The position numbers were made by a program, and so were the translations under genes. A DNA stretch of 64,000 nt from Selaginella moellendorffii (taxonomy: Eukaryota > Streptophyta > Lycopodiopsida > Selaginellales > Selaginellaceae), in contig NW_003314347.1 of NCBI RefSeq assembly GCF_000143415.4, positions 457,438 to 521,437 of the forward strand. The letters run 5' to 3'. Shown one piece after another: positions 21,871 to 32,748 of the stretch; the stretch's first letter is position 1; the number at the start of each line of letters is the position of its first letter. The notes below the pieces were generated by a model. The model was not told where the DNA came from, made no database searches, and saw nothing but the letters and a program-made list of their open reading frames with translations.

Positions 21871-24331
21871 CTACCCAGCCCTGTGTAAGTTCAATAGGGC
21901 GCTGTTGACGAGCTCCTCGAGGCTGCTGGAATGCTTGGTAAGTCCCACAAAATCCGAAAACGTTAAGAAGTTTTCTTCGTCTGAGGCAGTCGCTAACATT
22001 GCTCCCAGGGACGCCTCCATTTCACCGTCTTCTCTAAAACGTCGCAAGAACCTGGCGTCCTTTGCCACCAAGCTGTTCAGAAGCTCTACGCTATATCGCC
22101 GGATACGATTCAAGCTCCTAGAAGGTGCTGTGTGGGATAGAAGCTCTGTGAATTTTTCGCAAAGCCGTGATTGTTGCGATAGCACGCCTTGTTCAAAGTT
22201 CCGTCTGTCGAGCCAGGGGATTATGGCTGCTGCCAAACCGATGGCTGCCTGCTGTTCCTTGTCCGTGGATTCCAGCACCATCTGGATGATGCGAGATATG
22301 GCTGCTCCAAGCTCCAACTTTTCTTCGTCGTTAAGGTCACCGCACAAGCTTTGCAAAATTGTGGCTGCATGGACTCCAACTGGCTTGGTGAGCATGTTGA
22401 TCAAGCTCTTGAGGGTCTTGCTAACGCCACCTTGTCTGCAGCTTTTGTGCATGAGGAGCCTCGAGCAATTGTTGGGACACTGGAAAACGAGCACAATTAT
22501 GGCTTCCCCGGCTCTCATGCCACCGGTCAACTGGTCGCTGTTCGGTGCGGTTTCTCTCGTAAATATGGCCATCAAGCTTTGGATAACTCCTCCAGTCGCA
22601 CCAATGCAATCTCTAAGCTCGTCCTCGGTTGCTAGCAGCTTGATCACGTCGACTGCCAGGTCTTGTAGCTCCAAATCTTCGAGATTGCATATCCTTTGAA
22701 GACTTCTTACTGCTGGCACTACCGACACCATCTTCTTTCGCAGAGACCGTCCAGAATCTCCTCGCACGCTAGCCAATGTCTTCAAAAGATCGAGTGATGG
22801 ACGGAATACTTCTTTCGACGTTCGTACTTCGTCTTGGATAAATTCAACCAGGATGGAGAGAAGTCCGCTGGTGTGACCGATTCGCACGCATGTCCTGTAA
22901 TCCACGGCTAGCCCGTTGAGGATAGTGAGTCTGTAGCTCTTTTCTTCTAGCACTTCCTCCTGTCTTTCGGGTAAAAGAGCAGTGAGGGCCTCCAGGGATC
23001 CAGGGATAGCGGAAATCCTGAAGCAGTTATGGCTGTGACGAACCAGGTGCTTGATTACTATGGTTGCAGCTTTCCTGATTTCGGCCTCACTAGGATCCTT
23101 CCAGGTGATCATCTCTAAGAGTCTCTCCACAACTCCGGGCGTGGTACCAATCCTCCGTTGCGTTTCTTCCATTGAATCTCCTTTTGAGACAAGAGCTGAC
23201 AGTATGTTGACGCTACCGAGCTGCTCTTCCCTTATGCTTGACTGCAGCTTCTCGACGGTGAAATCGATAAGGTCCATTCCCAGGCCATCAAACACGCTTC
23301 CGTTCAGCGATCGTGAGTACAATGTGTACCAGTACTGCTTCATGGTTTCAATGTCGTCTTGATCAAGCTCACATGTTCGAGTGACTACTTCCAGCAACCT
23401 CTGGTAACGAAGCTTGAATTCCCAATATGTTCTCTCCAGGAGGAATAGCGACGTTTCTGCCAGCATCATCGCGTAAAACACAGTAAGTGCTTGCTCAGTG
23501 TTGTTTCCTTGGGCATTGAAGCCGTGCTCGGCAAGTCGATATACTGAGAAACATGCGGTGACTGTTGCAGAAGCAAGCTGGAGGAAGTACATGAAAAGGC
23601 TGATGATCCTGGTGGGGAGGAACTTTACATACGCGCTTCCCACGCACCAAATTCTTCTGGCAGCGAATCCCTGGTGTAAATCTTTCTTTACTGGTTTTTT
23701 GGAAAGTCGATCTCTACTCACGTTCTGTTCAGAGTGGTCATGGTCCAAGACTCCAGAGAACTTCTCCCATAATCTGGCGCTCTTGTCGAACAGGAACGAT
23801 CTGAAGCCGAGAATTCCCAAGCTGTAATTTGCCTGCTGCCATTCCAACTCGCTACTTCGACTGAAAACCCGCGTTCCTTCAGTCAGCAGCAAGGCCGAGA
23901 TCGTCCAAAAGTCTTTGGCCGGAATGTTGCTCACGAATCCACCGAGGAGAACAACAGTTGCCCAGACGAAGGCCAGTTTCCCGAGGCCAGTGGCGAACTT
24001 TTCAAGAACTGCGAGCCTGAAAGCTATCAGATTTAGCTGCTCTGGTGATCGGGAATTATTCCTTTCCACTGGAGCTGAAGACTTTAAAAAAGTGGAAAGC
24101 TGCTGCAGCTCTGGAGCTGAAGGCTTGGGAGTGGAAGGCTGCTGCTCGACGTCCGGATGTGGGACGACAACGCACTGGTATTGAGGGTTCAAGTGCTTGA
24201 AGGTGGAGAAGCGAGAGCAGAGCCGGAAGAAGGAACTTGAATGGTTACCTCGTCCGCAAAGTGAACGGTACTCTTGGGGGCACCGGCAGACTGTGCCCCT
24301 TGAAACTTTCTGCTGTTCCACGAATCCATGT
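21871..24331 (-). CDS. ARM-repeat membrane protein, copy A, altered N-terminus
   Basis: Plant ARM-repeat protein with N-terminal membrane helices (a family including, from memory, rice BLE2 and Arabidopsis At4g14280); function poorly known. The canonical start (MDSWNSRKFQ) is at 24331, but that frame meets TGA at 24191-24189 where sister copies have AGA, and a 10-nt deletion shortly after shifts frame. An overlapping frame from 24342 (MNTKHGFVEQQ) reads in the wrong frame up to the deletion, then enters the normal protein, giving 823 aa in all. Beyond that the protein is intact: membrane helices KLAFVWATVVLLGGF, LFMYFLQLASATV and VFYAMMLAETSLFLLE, then helical repeats to the C-terminus, which ends HRAG rather than HRL. 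Either a gene with replaced N-terminus or an early pseudogene. Confidence 0.75.
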
Positions 24332-24768
24332 TTAGTGTTCAAGGAGTTCTGGGCATTCTGGGCATTCTGGTGACCGTGGTATTGACGACTTCAAAGCCGC
24401 TTGAATGTCTTTCTCATGTTGCTGGCATAAGCAAGTAAGCTACTACTTTCGTTCTATGATAGCACGAGCCTTCCGAGCACTTCAAGCTACTCATCACGAG
24501 CAAATCTATGATAGCACGAGCCTTCTGAGCACTTCAAGCGACTCGTCACGAGCGAATCAATAAAAAACGAGTGCTTTGTTTGACAGTGCTGCAAGTTGCG
24601 ACAAAGACACTGCAAACATCAAGCTTGAGCGGAGTATATAAGGGAATAGGGACGTTGTAACTAGCTACGACGCAAACATGGCTTGTCTAGAGGGAATCTA
24701 GCAACCACGACAAAAAATCTTAGAGAATGTAGAGACAAGGAGTGGAATGAGATTTGGGCGGATCAAAC

Positions 24769-24901
24769 CTGCGGCCTTTGGAAGCGTTCTCCAAGACCCT
24801 TCGCCGTGCTCGTTGACATACTGCATGAGGAGCGCGTCTTCTTCACGAGTCCATGGACCCCTGTTGAGACCGATTTTCTCGCAGCAAGGAGATCGACCCA
24901 T
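24769..24901 (-). pseudogene. solo MYB exon 1, unit 2
   Basis: 133 bp identical in layout to exon 1 of the MYB gene at 18539-18671: start codon, first part of R2 up to KAAG and an intact 5' splice site (gcag|gtttga). Two substitutions change TLLTQ to ALLMQ. No exon 2 or 3 follows: leftwards (downstream on this strand) comes only intron 1 sequence and then ARM gene copy A. Read through unspliced, the frame stops after 69 codons. Its TATA box is kept at 25016-25022. Confidence 0.85.
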
Positions 24902-25947
24902 CTGCATGGCACCACCAACAAGGATAAAGAAGAACAGAAACTAGAAAATGCCTGTGGAAGCTTTGGGAAGAACACAGGATGAAGTTCGACTGGGACGAGA
25001 AGAATACGCTGGGTGTTATATACGAGATGTTTGTTTTAAATCAATGTTTTCCGCTCTGCTGGTCTCTTGCAAATGTTTCTAGTGAGAAAAGAACAAAGTT
25101 TGAATCTTTTGACCCCTTAACGAAAGGAAGCTAGAGACTCGTATAGAAATCTAAAAAACCTGTGCCCGCCATGCAAACATCACTCCCTTTCTCGCTCGTT
25201 AAATCGCGGTAGGATCTAGAACATGACCACTATACTGTTGATGACTATCGCTACAGTAGGATGGACTTTGTGGTATAGCTTGGGCTGGTGCTCCACAGAA
25301 GCAGCACGAACTACACAGGTTGAAGAAAGAAAAAGTAGAGAAGAAAACGATGAAGAATCAATGAAGAAGACGAAGAAAGGAGCTAATTACTGCTGTCCGT
25401 GAAGATGCGTGGAGAGAGCAACTTCAAAGAGCTAAAACTTTCACACGACAAACGGTCAGACGAGAAACTGGAGCACTAGTGCTGCGATTCCAGATCGATC
25501 AATGTTGTTTGACAACAATGATCTCACACACACACGACTGTTTTCTTCGTCTTGGTACCGCCCTTTCTACTGTTGCACAACAAACTATCTCACAGCCATG
25601 GAAGGGAATAATAGTATATAGAAACCTGTTGTATCTCGTACTCTTGCTCTATAAATTCTCCATAAACTTAAAGCTTCTTCTTCCAAAGTCGGCTTCAAAC
25701 ACACGGCATGGCCATCTTTTAGTGTGTACTGCGCAGAACTCTCCCTTTCAACCAGGTCATATAGTTTGCCACTTACTAGGCTTAGGTGGTGGGAAAGAAA
25801 AAACTGGAGTATTCCTTCTCACATAGTGATGTTTCTATCTTATACTTAAGAACCTTGAGCTGGCTCGAGGAGTAGTACTACGAAGTGGTGTAACGAACGC
25901 AAAGCTTGGACAGGGCAGACTGCTACTGAACACTATTGCCACTGCCA

Positions 25948-27744
25948 CAAGCCTCAAATTTGCAGGGCAATTAAGTTTAACATTTTGTAGGGCAAATTTT
26001 CATTTCCTTCTTGTGAATATTACAATTGTCTTTCATTGTGCAAGATAAAAATTAATTTATACCTCCCAATATATAAATATTTATCAACTAATTCAATCAC
26101 ACAAAATCCTTTTTCCTTTTTTTGATGCCATGCATCATAAACATGCCCCTAATTGATCTTGTTGTTGTCATTATCACCATTTAAATAGATGAATATCAAA
26201 TCATTTAAAGTTTCAATCTTTAGAAAGAATTTTGAAGTAGTTTTTAATTGATTTTGATAAGAAAATCCACCTTCAGCACAAATAATGCTCACAAGTATCA
26301 AAGAGATAATTCCATCAAATTAGAATATATATCTGTTATAGAAATATCATCTTTGCATATTTGCCAAGCCACTAACCCATTTTTTGTTAACAGATTATTT
26401 TGCATAATAGTTACAAACTTTGTGAGTTCTCTTTTACATTTTTCCCTATCAACAAAAGGACCATATTGGTTCAGAAAGATATTTAGCCATTTATAAGAGT
26501 TGTTATCCAAGTTTTCCTTATCATTTGAGTAATTCTTTGGGCTGAAAATTTTTGTAGCATTGAATATGCCTATATCCTTTCCCATTCTGGCCAGCATATC
26601 AATGTATAATTTCTAAATACATTCCTTGTTTAAATCTAAGCAAAAGCTCAAGCTCTCATCTCTTTTGCTTTCTGGAATAGGAGTATAATTTAAGGCATGT
26701 TTTTGTTATTCCCCTTTAGCATTTATAAATTTGATAAATTCATCTTTAGTAGCCTCCACAAAATTACTCAAGGGTTTCACAACAAGAGTCTCTTTCAGAA
26801 ATTTTATTTTGATATTTTTTAAAGTACCATCTAAGTACCAAACAATGCTAGTAATATCCACAGTTTCAGCTTTGAAAGATTTTATTCAAATTATTCAATT
26901 CCAGAAGTATATTAGGCAGCATATGAATAGATGATCAATCTCTTTAATACTTCCCCATGAAATAACCAACGTACATTGTGAATTTGAAGCATACCTAATG
27001 TAAATATATTCATAGCATCTTTTAGAGGCCTAAAAGCCATGACTCTTTTTCTAGAAGTATGCAACCATCTATAAATTTGATTGTAGAGCTTTTGAAGAAT
27101 CATAAGCTTAGGAAATGCATGCACAACTTCAATAGCCACTAAACTTTATCTATGTGCTAAGCAATGCACTCTAAGCAAGTGTGGAATGTTATGTTTCAAT
27201 ATTGTCACTAGACTAAATTGTTCTTCAACTATAATAAAAGCTCTATTAGTTCCAATAGCAACAAATTTTCCCTTTTTAAAGTTCATTTCTTCCAAAACCT
27301 TTTTGATGGCTTCATATTTATTTACATCCTTTAATTACCATCAATTTCAAAAAGCAAGTTTTATTCAGACTTTTTTCTTTTTCTTGCATATGGAAAGAGA
27401 TGTATATGATAAGATGAACTTCCAAACTTCTATCAATATTGTTATCCACCATAATGGAAAAGTAAAGATTAGCTTGAATATCTTGGTAAACATCTTTCCA
27501 TCACAGATCTTTTTTATAAACTCTTTCCCACTCATAACATTCATATAAGTCCTATACTCTATGGTGATTGGCATATAAGGCATTAAATTCACACAAAGAT
27601 TTATAGCTTTGTAAAGGTAATCCCTTATTCACAATGAAATACATGTGTTGCATTAAGGAAATCAATTTATTTTTGTGTTGATATTTTTTAGGAGTAATAT
27701 ATTTAAGGATAAATAACCCTTTGCTTCCCAAATAGCCATATGGC
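25948..27744 (-). mobile_element. hAT-type transposon, right end deleted, unit 2
   Basis: Left end caagcctcaaatttgcaggg follows the target copy cactgcca (25940-25947). The minus strand encodes decayed transposase pieces: a DUF4371-like stretch and the C-terminal hAT dimerisation region. The right-hand 0.7 kb with the terminal inverted repeat is missing because of the unit 2 deletion. Strong AT bias compared with the flanks. Confidence 0.75.
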
Positions 27745-28179
27745 ATAGAAAAGCAAATGGTGGAAATGAAACAAGTTCTTTGCGAGCTAAGAATTTCATG
27801 TCCCTTGCCATCAAGTTGTTGAGGAGCTCCTTTTGTGCCTCAGGACACTGACTAGTAGTTGAAGGATGTACAAAATGAGGCTGATGATCCTGGTCGGAAG
27901 AAAATTTACGAACGGGATGACTACCACAGACCATGGCGTCAACTCCCTGGTATAAATCTTTCTTAATTGAACTGTAACACTGTTAGAATTCTGTGCAGGG
28001 TGCTGATTATGGTCAAAAGCCGCCTGCTTTCTGTCAAACACAAGCGAGCGGATGTTGAGAGTATTCATGTAATTTGCCTCCTGCCAGTCCAGCTCGCTAC
28101 TTCCGCCAAGAACTTGGGTTCCCTCAGTCAACAGCAAGATGGAAATGTTCCAGAAGTCTTTCTTCTTGATGTAGGTCAC
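27745..28179 (-). pseudogene. scrambled ARM-gene fragment, unit 2
   Basis: Same fused N-terminal/C-terminal ARM remnant as in unit 1, starting abruptly at the deletion border agaaaagcaaatgg. Only point changes against unit 1. Confidence 0.7.
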
Positions 28180-28625
28180 AAACTCGAGCGGTGGATGATA
28201 TCCTTTGAAAGGTTTTGCTGCTCCTGAAACTTCTTGTATTTCACCTCTTCGTCGTTCTGATTCTAATAATGTAACTTTTGTGACAGCGGAAAAGTACGAA
28301 CTCTATGCTTGGAAAGTTTCGAAACAGCGTAGTGGTGACCACAATTTCAGAAAGGAGATCTTCTATGAAGTAAAGGAAGCTTTATTTTTCATGTTGATTA
28401 ATGTTTTCTTTCCTATTTAGAGTTCAGTTAGTGAATTACAATTGCGTAAGCGAAGTTGCTGAGAGTTCGGATCTCCTATGAAGTAAGCTTCTTCTTCTTT
28501 GGATGTTAATTGAATTTTTTCTTTCTTTTTTAGAGTTTACGTGAGCAAGTTGCTGAAACTGAATTTGTATTTTATTCTTGACAGCATGACACATTCGAGG
28601 CTCTTTTTTTTTGGAAAAGGTGAAG

Positions 28626-31055
28626 CTACAGCCTATGTAAGTTCAATAGGGCGCTGTTGACGAGCTCCTCGAGGCTGCTGGAATGCTTGGTAAGTCCCAC
28701 AAAACCCGAAAACGTTAAGAAGTTTTCTTCGTCTGAGGCAGTCGCTAACATTGCTTCCAGGGACGCCTCCATTTCACCGTCTTCTCTAAAACGTCGCAAG
28801 AACCTGGCGTCCTTTGCCACCAAGCTGTTCAGAAGCTCTACGCTATATCGCCGGATACGATTCAAGCTCCTAGAAGGTGCTGTGTGGGATAGAAGCTCTG
28901 TGAATTTTTCGCAAAGCCGTGATTGTTGCGATAGCACGCCTTGTTCAAAGTTCCGTCTGTCGAGCCAGGGGATTATGGCTGCTGCCAAACCGATGGCTGC
29001 CTGCTGTTCCTTGTCCGTGGATTCCAGCACCATCTGGATGATGCGAGATATGGCTGCTCCAAGCTCCAACTTTTCTTCGTCGTTAAGGTCACCGCACAAG
29101 CTTTGCAAAATTGTGGCTGCATGGACTCCAACTGGCTTGGTGAGCATGTTGATCAAGCTCTTGAGGGTCTTGCTAACGCCACCTTGTCTGCAGCTTTTGT
29201 GCATGAGGAGCCTCGAGCAATTGTTGGGACACTGGAAAACGAGCACAATTATGGCTTCCCCGGCTCTCATGGCGATGGTCAACTGGTCGCTGTTCGGTGC
29301 GGTTTCTCTCGTAAATATGGCCATCAAGCTTTGGATAACTCCTCCAGTCGCACCAATGCAATCTCTAAGCTCGTCCTCGGTTGCTAGCAGCTTGATCACG
29401 TCGACTGCCAGGTCTTGTAGCTCCAAATCTTCGAGATTGCATATCCTTTGAAGACTTCTTACTGCTGGCACTACCGACACCATCTTCTTTCGCAGAGACC
29501 GTCCAGAATCTCCTCGCACGCTAGCCAATGTCTTCAAAAGATCGAGTGATTGACGGAATACTTCTTTCGACGTTTCTTCGTCTTGGATAAATTCAACCAG
29601 GATGGAGATAAGTCCGCTGGTGTTACCGATTCGCACGCATATCCTGTGGTCCACGGCTAGCCCGTTGAGGATAGTGAGTCTGTAGCTCTTTTCTTCTAGC
29701 ACTTCCTCCTCTCTTGCGGCTAAAAGAGAAGTGATGGCCTCCAGGGATCCAGGGATAGCGGAAATCCTGAAGCAGTTATGGCTGTGACGAACCAGGTGCT
29801 TGATTACTATCGTTGCAGCTTTCCTGATTTCGGCCTCACTAGGATCCTTCCAGGTGATCATCTCTAAGAGTCTCTCCACAACTCCGGGCGTGGTACCAAT
29901 CCTCCGTTGCGTTTCTTCCATTGAATCTCCTTTTGAGACAAGAGCTGACAGTATGTTGACGCTACCGAGCTGCTCTTCCCTTATGCTTGACTGCAGCTTC
30001 TCGACGGTGAAATCGATAAGGTCCATTCCCAGGCCATCAAACACGCTTCCGTTCAGCGATCGTGAGTACAATGTGTACCAGTACTGCTTCATGGTTTCAA
30101 TGTCGTCTTGATCAAGCTCACACGTTCGAGTGACTACTTCCAGCAACCTCTGGTAACGAAGCTTGAATTCCCAATATGCTCTCTCCAGGAGGAATAGCGA
30201 CGTTTCTGCCAGCATCATCGCGTAAAACACCATAAGTGCTTGCTTAGTGTTTTTTCCTTCGCCATTGAAGTCGTGCACGGCAAGTCGATATACTGAGAAA
30301 CATACGGTGACTGTTGCGGAAGCAAGCTGGAGGAAGTACATGAAAAGGCTGATGATCCTGGTGGCGGACGAAGTTCTTCTGGCAGCGAATCCCTGGTGTA
30401 AATATTTCTTTACTGGTTTTTTGGAAAGTCGATCTCTGCTAACGTTCTGTTCAGAGTGGTCATGGTCCAAGACTCCAGAGAACTTCTCCCATAATCTGGC
30501 GCTCTTGTCGGACACGAACGATTTGAAGCCGAGAATTCCCAAGCTGTAATTTGCCTGCTGCCATTCCAACTCGCTACTTCGACTGAAAACCCGCGTTCCT
30601 TCAGTCAGCAGCAAGGCCGATATCGTCCAAAAGTCTTTGGCCTGAATGTTGGTCACGAATCCACCGAGGAGAACAACAGTTGCCCAGACGAAGGCCAGTT
30701 TCCCGAGGCCAGTGGCGAACTTTTCAAGAACTGCGAGCCTGAAAGCTATCAGATTGAGCTGCTCTGGTGATCGGGAATTATTCCTTTTCACTGGAGCTGA
30801 AGACTTTAAAAAAGTTGAAAGCTGCTGCAGCTCTGGAGCTGAAGGCTTGGGAGTGGAAGGCTGCTGCTCGACTTCCGGATGTGGGGAAAAAACCGACCAC
30901 AACTCACTGGTATATGGGGTTCTAGTGCTTGAAGGTGGAGAAGTTGGAGAAGCGAGAGCAGAGCCGGAAGAAGGAACTTGAATGGTTACCTCGGTACTCT
31001 TGGGGGCACCGGCAGACTGTGCCCCTTGAAACTTTCTGCTGTTCCACGAATCCAT
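28626..31055 (-). CDS. ARM-repeat membrane protein, copy B (best preserved)
   Basis: Uninterrupted frame of 809 aa, start MDSWNSRKFQGAQSAG at 31055. Order: Ser/Pro/Thr-rich polar N-terminus (1-110), a hydrophobic segment near 125-145 (LAFVWATVVLLGGF), AKDFWTISALLLTEGTRVFS, a second membrane segment (IISLFMYFLQLASATV), a third with LLLERAYWEFKLRYQ, then a long alpha-helical ARM array (GVVERLLEMITW, GVIQSLMAIF, HAATILQSLCGDL and similar) to the C-terminus. Compared with copies A and D it lacks about ten residues before TRIISL (ARRTSSATRI against ARRIWCVGSAYVKFLPTRI), in frame. Probably the functional member here; likely a membrane-anchored scaffold, but function is unknown. Its upstream region is the duplicated MYB intron 1/exon 1 of unit 3. 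Confidence 0.85.
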   Translation of the reverse strand: MDSWNSRKFQGAQSAGAPKSTEVTIQVPSSGSALASPTSPPSSTRTPYTSELWSVFSPHPEVEQQPSTPKPSAPELQQLSTFLKSSAPVKRNNSRSPEQLNLIAFRLAVLEKFATGLGKLAFVWATVVLLGGFVTNIQAKDFWTISALLLTEGTRVFSRSSELEWQQANYSLGILGFKSFVSDKSARLWEKFSGVLDHDHSEQNVSRDRLSKKPVKKYLHQGFAARRTSSATRIISLFMYFLQLASATVTVCFSVYRLAVHDFNGEGKNTKQALMVFYAMMLAETSLFLLERAYWEFKLRYQRLLEVVTRTCELDQDDIETMKQYWYTLYSRSLNGSVFDGLGMDLIDFTVEKLQSSIREEQLGSVNILSALVSKGDSMEETQRRIGTTPGVVERLLEMITWKDPSEAEIRKAATIVIKHLVRHSHNCFRISAIPGSLEAITSLLAAREEEVLEEKSYRLTILNGLAVDHRICVRIGNTSGLISILVEFIQDEETSKEVFRQSLDLLKTLASVRGDSGRSLRKKMVSVVPAVRSLQRICNLEDLELQDLAVDVIKLLATEDELRDCIGATGGVIQSLMAIFTRETAPNSDQLTIAMRAGEAIIVLVFQCPNNCSRLLMHKSCRQGGVSKTLKSLINMLTKPVGVHAATILQSLCGDLNDEEKLELGAAISRIIQMVLESTDKEQQAAIGLAAAIIPWLDRRNFEQGVLSQQSRLCEKFTELLSHTAPSRSLNRIRRYSVELLNSLVAKDARFLRRFREDGEMEASLEAMLATASDEENFLTFSGFVGLTKHSSSLEELVNSALLNLHRL

Positions 31056-31494
31056 GTTTAGTGTTCAAGGAGTTCTGGGCATTCTGGGCATTCTGGTGAC
31101 CGTGGTATTGACGACTTCAAAGCCGCTTGAATGTCTTTCTCATGTTGCTGGCATAAGCAAGTAAGCTACTACTTTCGTTCTATGATAGCACGAGCCTTCC
31201 GAGCACTTCAAGCTACTCATCACGAGCAAATCTATGATAGCACGAGCCTTCTGAGCACTTCAAGCGACTCGTCACGAGCGAATCAATAAAAAACGAGTGC
31301 TTTGTTTGACAGTGCTGCAAGTTGCGACAAAGACACTGCAAACATCAAGCTTGAGCGGAGTATATAAGGGAATAGGGACGTTGTAACTAGCTACGACGCA
31401 AACATGGCTTGTCTAGAGGGAATCTAGCAACCACGACAAAAAATCATAGAGAATGTAGAGACAAGGAGTGGAATGAGATTTGGGCGGATCAAAC

Positions 31495-31627
31495 CTGCGG
31501 CCATTGGAAGCGTTCTCCAAGACCCTTCGCCGTGCTCGTTGACATACTGCGTGAGGAGCGTGTCTTCTTCACGAGTCCATGGACCCCTGTTGAGACCGAT
31601 TTTCTCGCAGCAAGGAGATCGACCCAT
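31495..31627 (-). pseudogene. solo MYB exon 1, unit 3
   Basis: 133-bp copy of MYB exon 1, open, with start codon and donor site. One change turns LPKAAG into LPMAAG, shared with units 4 and 5. Lies upstream of ARM gene copy B on the same strand. Confidence 0.85.
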
Positions 31628-32748
31628 CTGCATGGCACCACCAACAAGAATAAAGAAGAACAGAAACTATAAAATGCCTGTGGAAACTTTGGGAAGAACA
31701 CAGGATGAAGTTCGACTGGGACGAGAAGAATACGCTGGGTGTTATATACGAGATGTTTGTTTTAAATCAATGTTTTCCGCTCTGCTGGTCTCTTGCAAAT
31801 GTTCCTAGCTATGAGATAGATGCTTCAGACACACAACGGACCAGGACAAGGAAAAAATATTCATGAGAAAAGAACAAAGCTTGAATCTTTTGACCCCTCA
31901 ACGAAAGGAAGCTAGGGACTCGTATAGAAATCTAAAAAACCTGTGCCCTGCTTGTCCCGCCGTGCAAACATCACTCCCTTTCTCGCTCGTTAAATCGCGG
32001 TAGGATCTAGAACATGACCACTATACTGTTGATGACTATCGCTACAGTAGGATGGACTTTGTGGTATAGCTTGGGCTGGTGCTCCACAGAAGCAGCACGA
32101 ACTACACAGGAGGAAGAAAGAAAAAGTAGAGAAGAAAACGAAGAAGAATCAATGAAGAAAGGAGCTAATTACTGCTGTCCGTGAAGATGAGTGGAGAGAG
32201 CAACTTCAAAGAGCTAAAACTTTCACACGACAAACGGTCAGACGGGAAACTGGAGCGATCTGGCACTAGTGCTGCCATTCCAGATCGATCAATATTGTTT
32301 GACAACAATGATCTGACACACACAAGACTGTTTTCTTCGTCTCGGTAGCGCCCTTTCTACTGTTGCACAACAAACTATTGCACAGCCGTGGAAGGGAATA
32401 ATAGTATATAGAAACCTGTTGTATCTCGTACTCTTGCTCTATAAATTCTCCATAAACTTAAAGCTTCTTCTTCCAGGCCTAGAGAAAAGTCGGCTTCAAA
32501 CACACAGCATGGCCATCTTTTAGTGTGTACTGTGCAGAACTCTCCCTTTCAACCAGGTCATATAATTTGCCACTTACTAGGCTTAGGTGGTGGGAAAGAA
32601 AAAACTGGAGTATTCCTTCTCACGTAGTGATGTTTCTATCTTATACTTAAGAACCTTGTGTTGGCTCGAGGAGTAGTACTACGAAGTGGTGTAACGAATG
32701 CAAAACTTGGACAGGGCAGACTGCTACTGAACACTATTGCCACTGCCA

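Larger units (their letters stand above)
18279..24453. repeat. tandem segment, unit 1 (6.2 kb)
   Basis: Starts inside MYB intron 1 at tatgatagcacgagcc and ends upstream of ARM gene copy A. Content left to right: MYB exon 1 and promoter (-), spacer, possible membrane-protein exon (-), cupin gene (+), ARM fragment (-), ARM gene (-). It is the only unit without the hAT insertion: at 19797-19812 the sequence runs straight from cactgcca into tccccaaatg. It is also the only one attached to MYB exons 2-3. Confidence 0.85.
24454..31180. repeat. tandem segment, unit 2 (6.7 kb)
   Basis: Begins with a 53-bp direct repeat (tatgatagcacgagcc... at 24454 and 24507). Contents: solo MYB exon 1, promoter and spacer to 25947, left 1.8 kb of the hAT element, ARM fragment and the best preserved ARM gene. 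A deletion joins the hAT interior (about 27744) directly to the ARM fragment, removing the hAT right end and the whole cupin gene. Confidence 0.85.

Noticed and set aside
21905-22699. Long plus-strand frames (also 22189-22635, 28657-29451, 51089-51625, 59329-59844) opposite the ARM genes
   Set aside because: They are antisense shadows of the minus-strand ARM genes: low-complexity Ser-rich translation, no family resemblance, conserved only because the ARM strand is.
26248-27548. Plus-strand Phe/Ile-rich frames in the AT-rich blocks
   Set aside because: They are complements of the decayed hAT transposase; the recognisable domains are on the minus strand.
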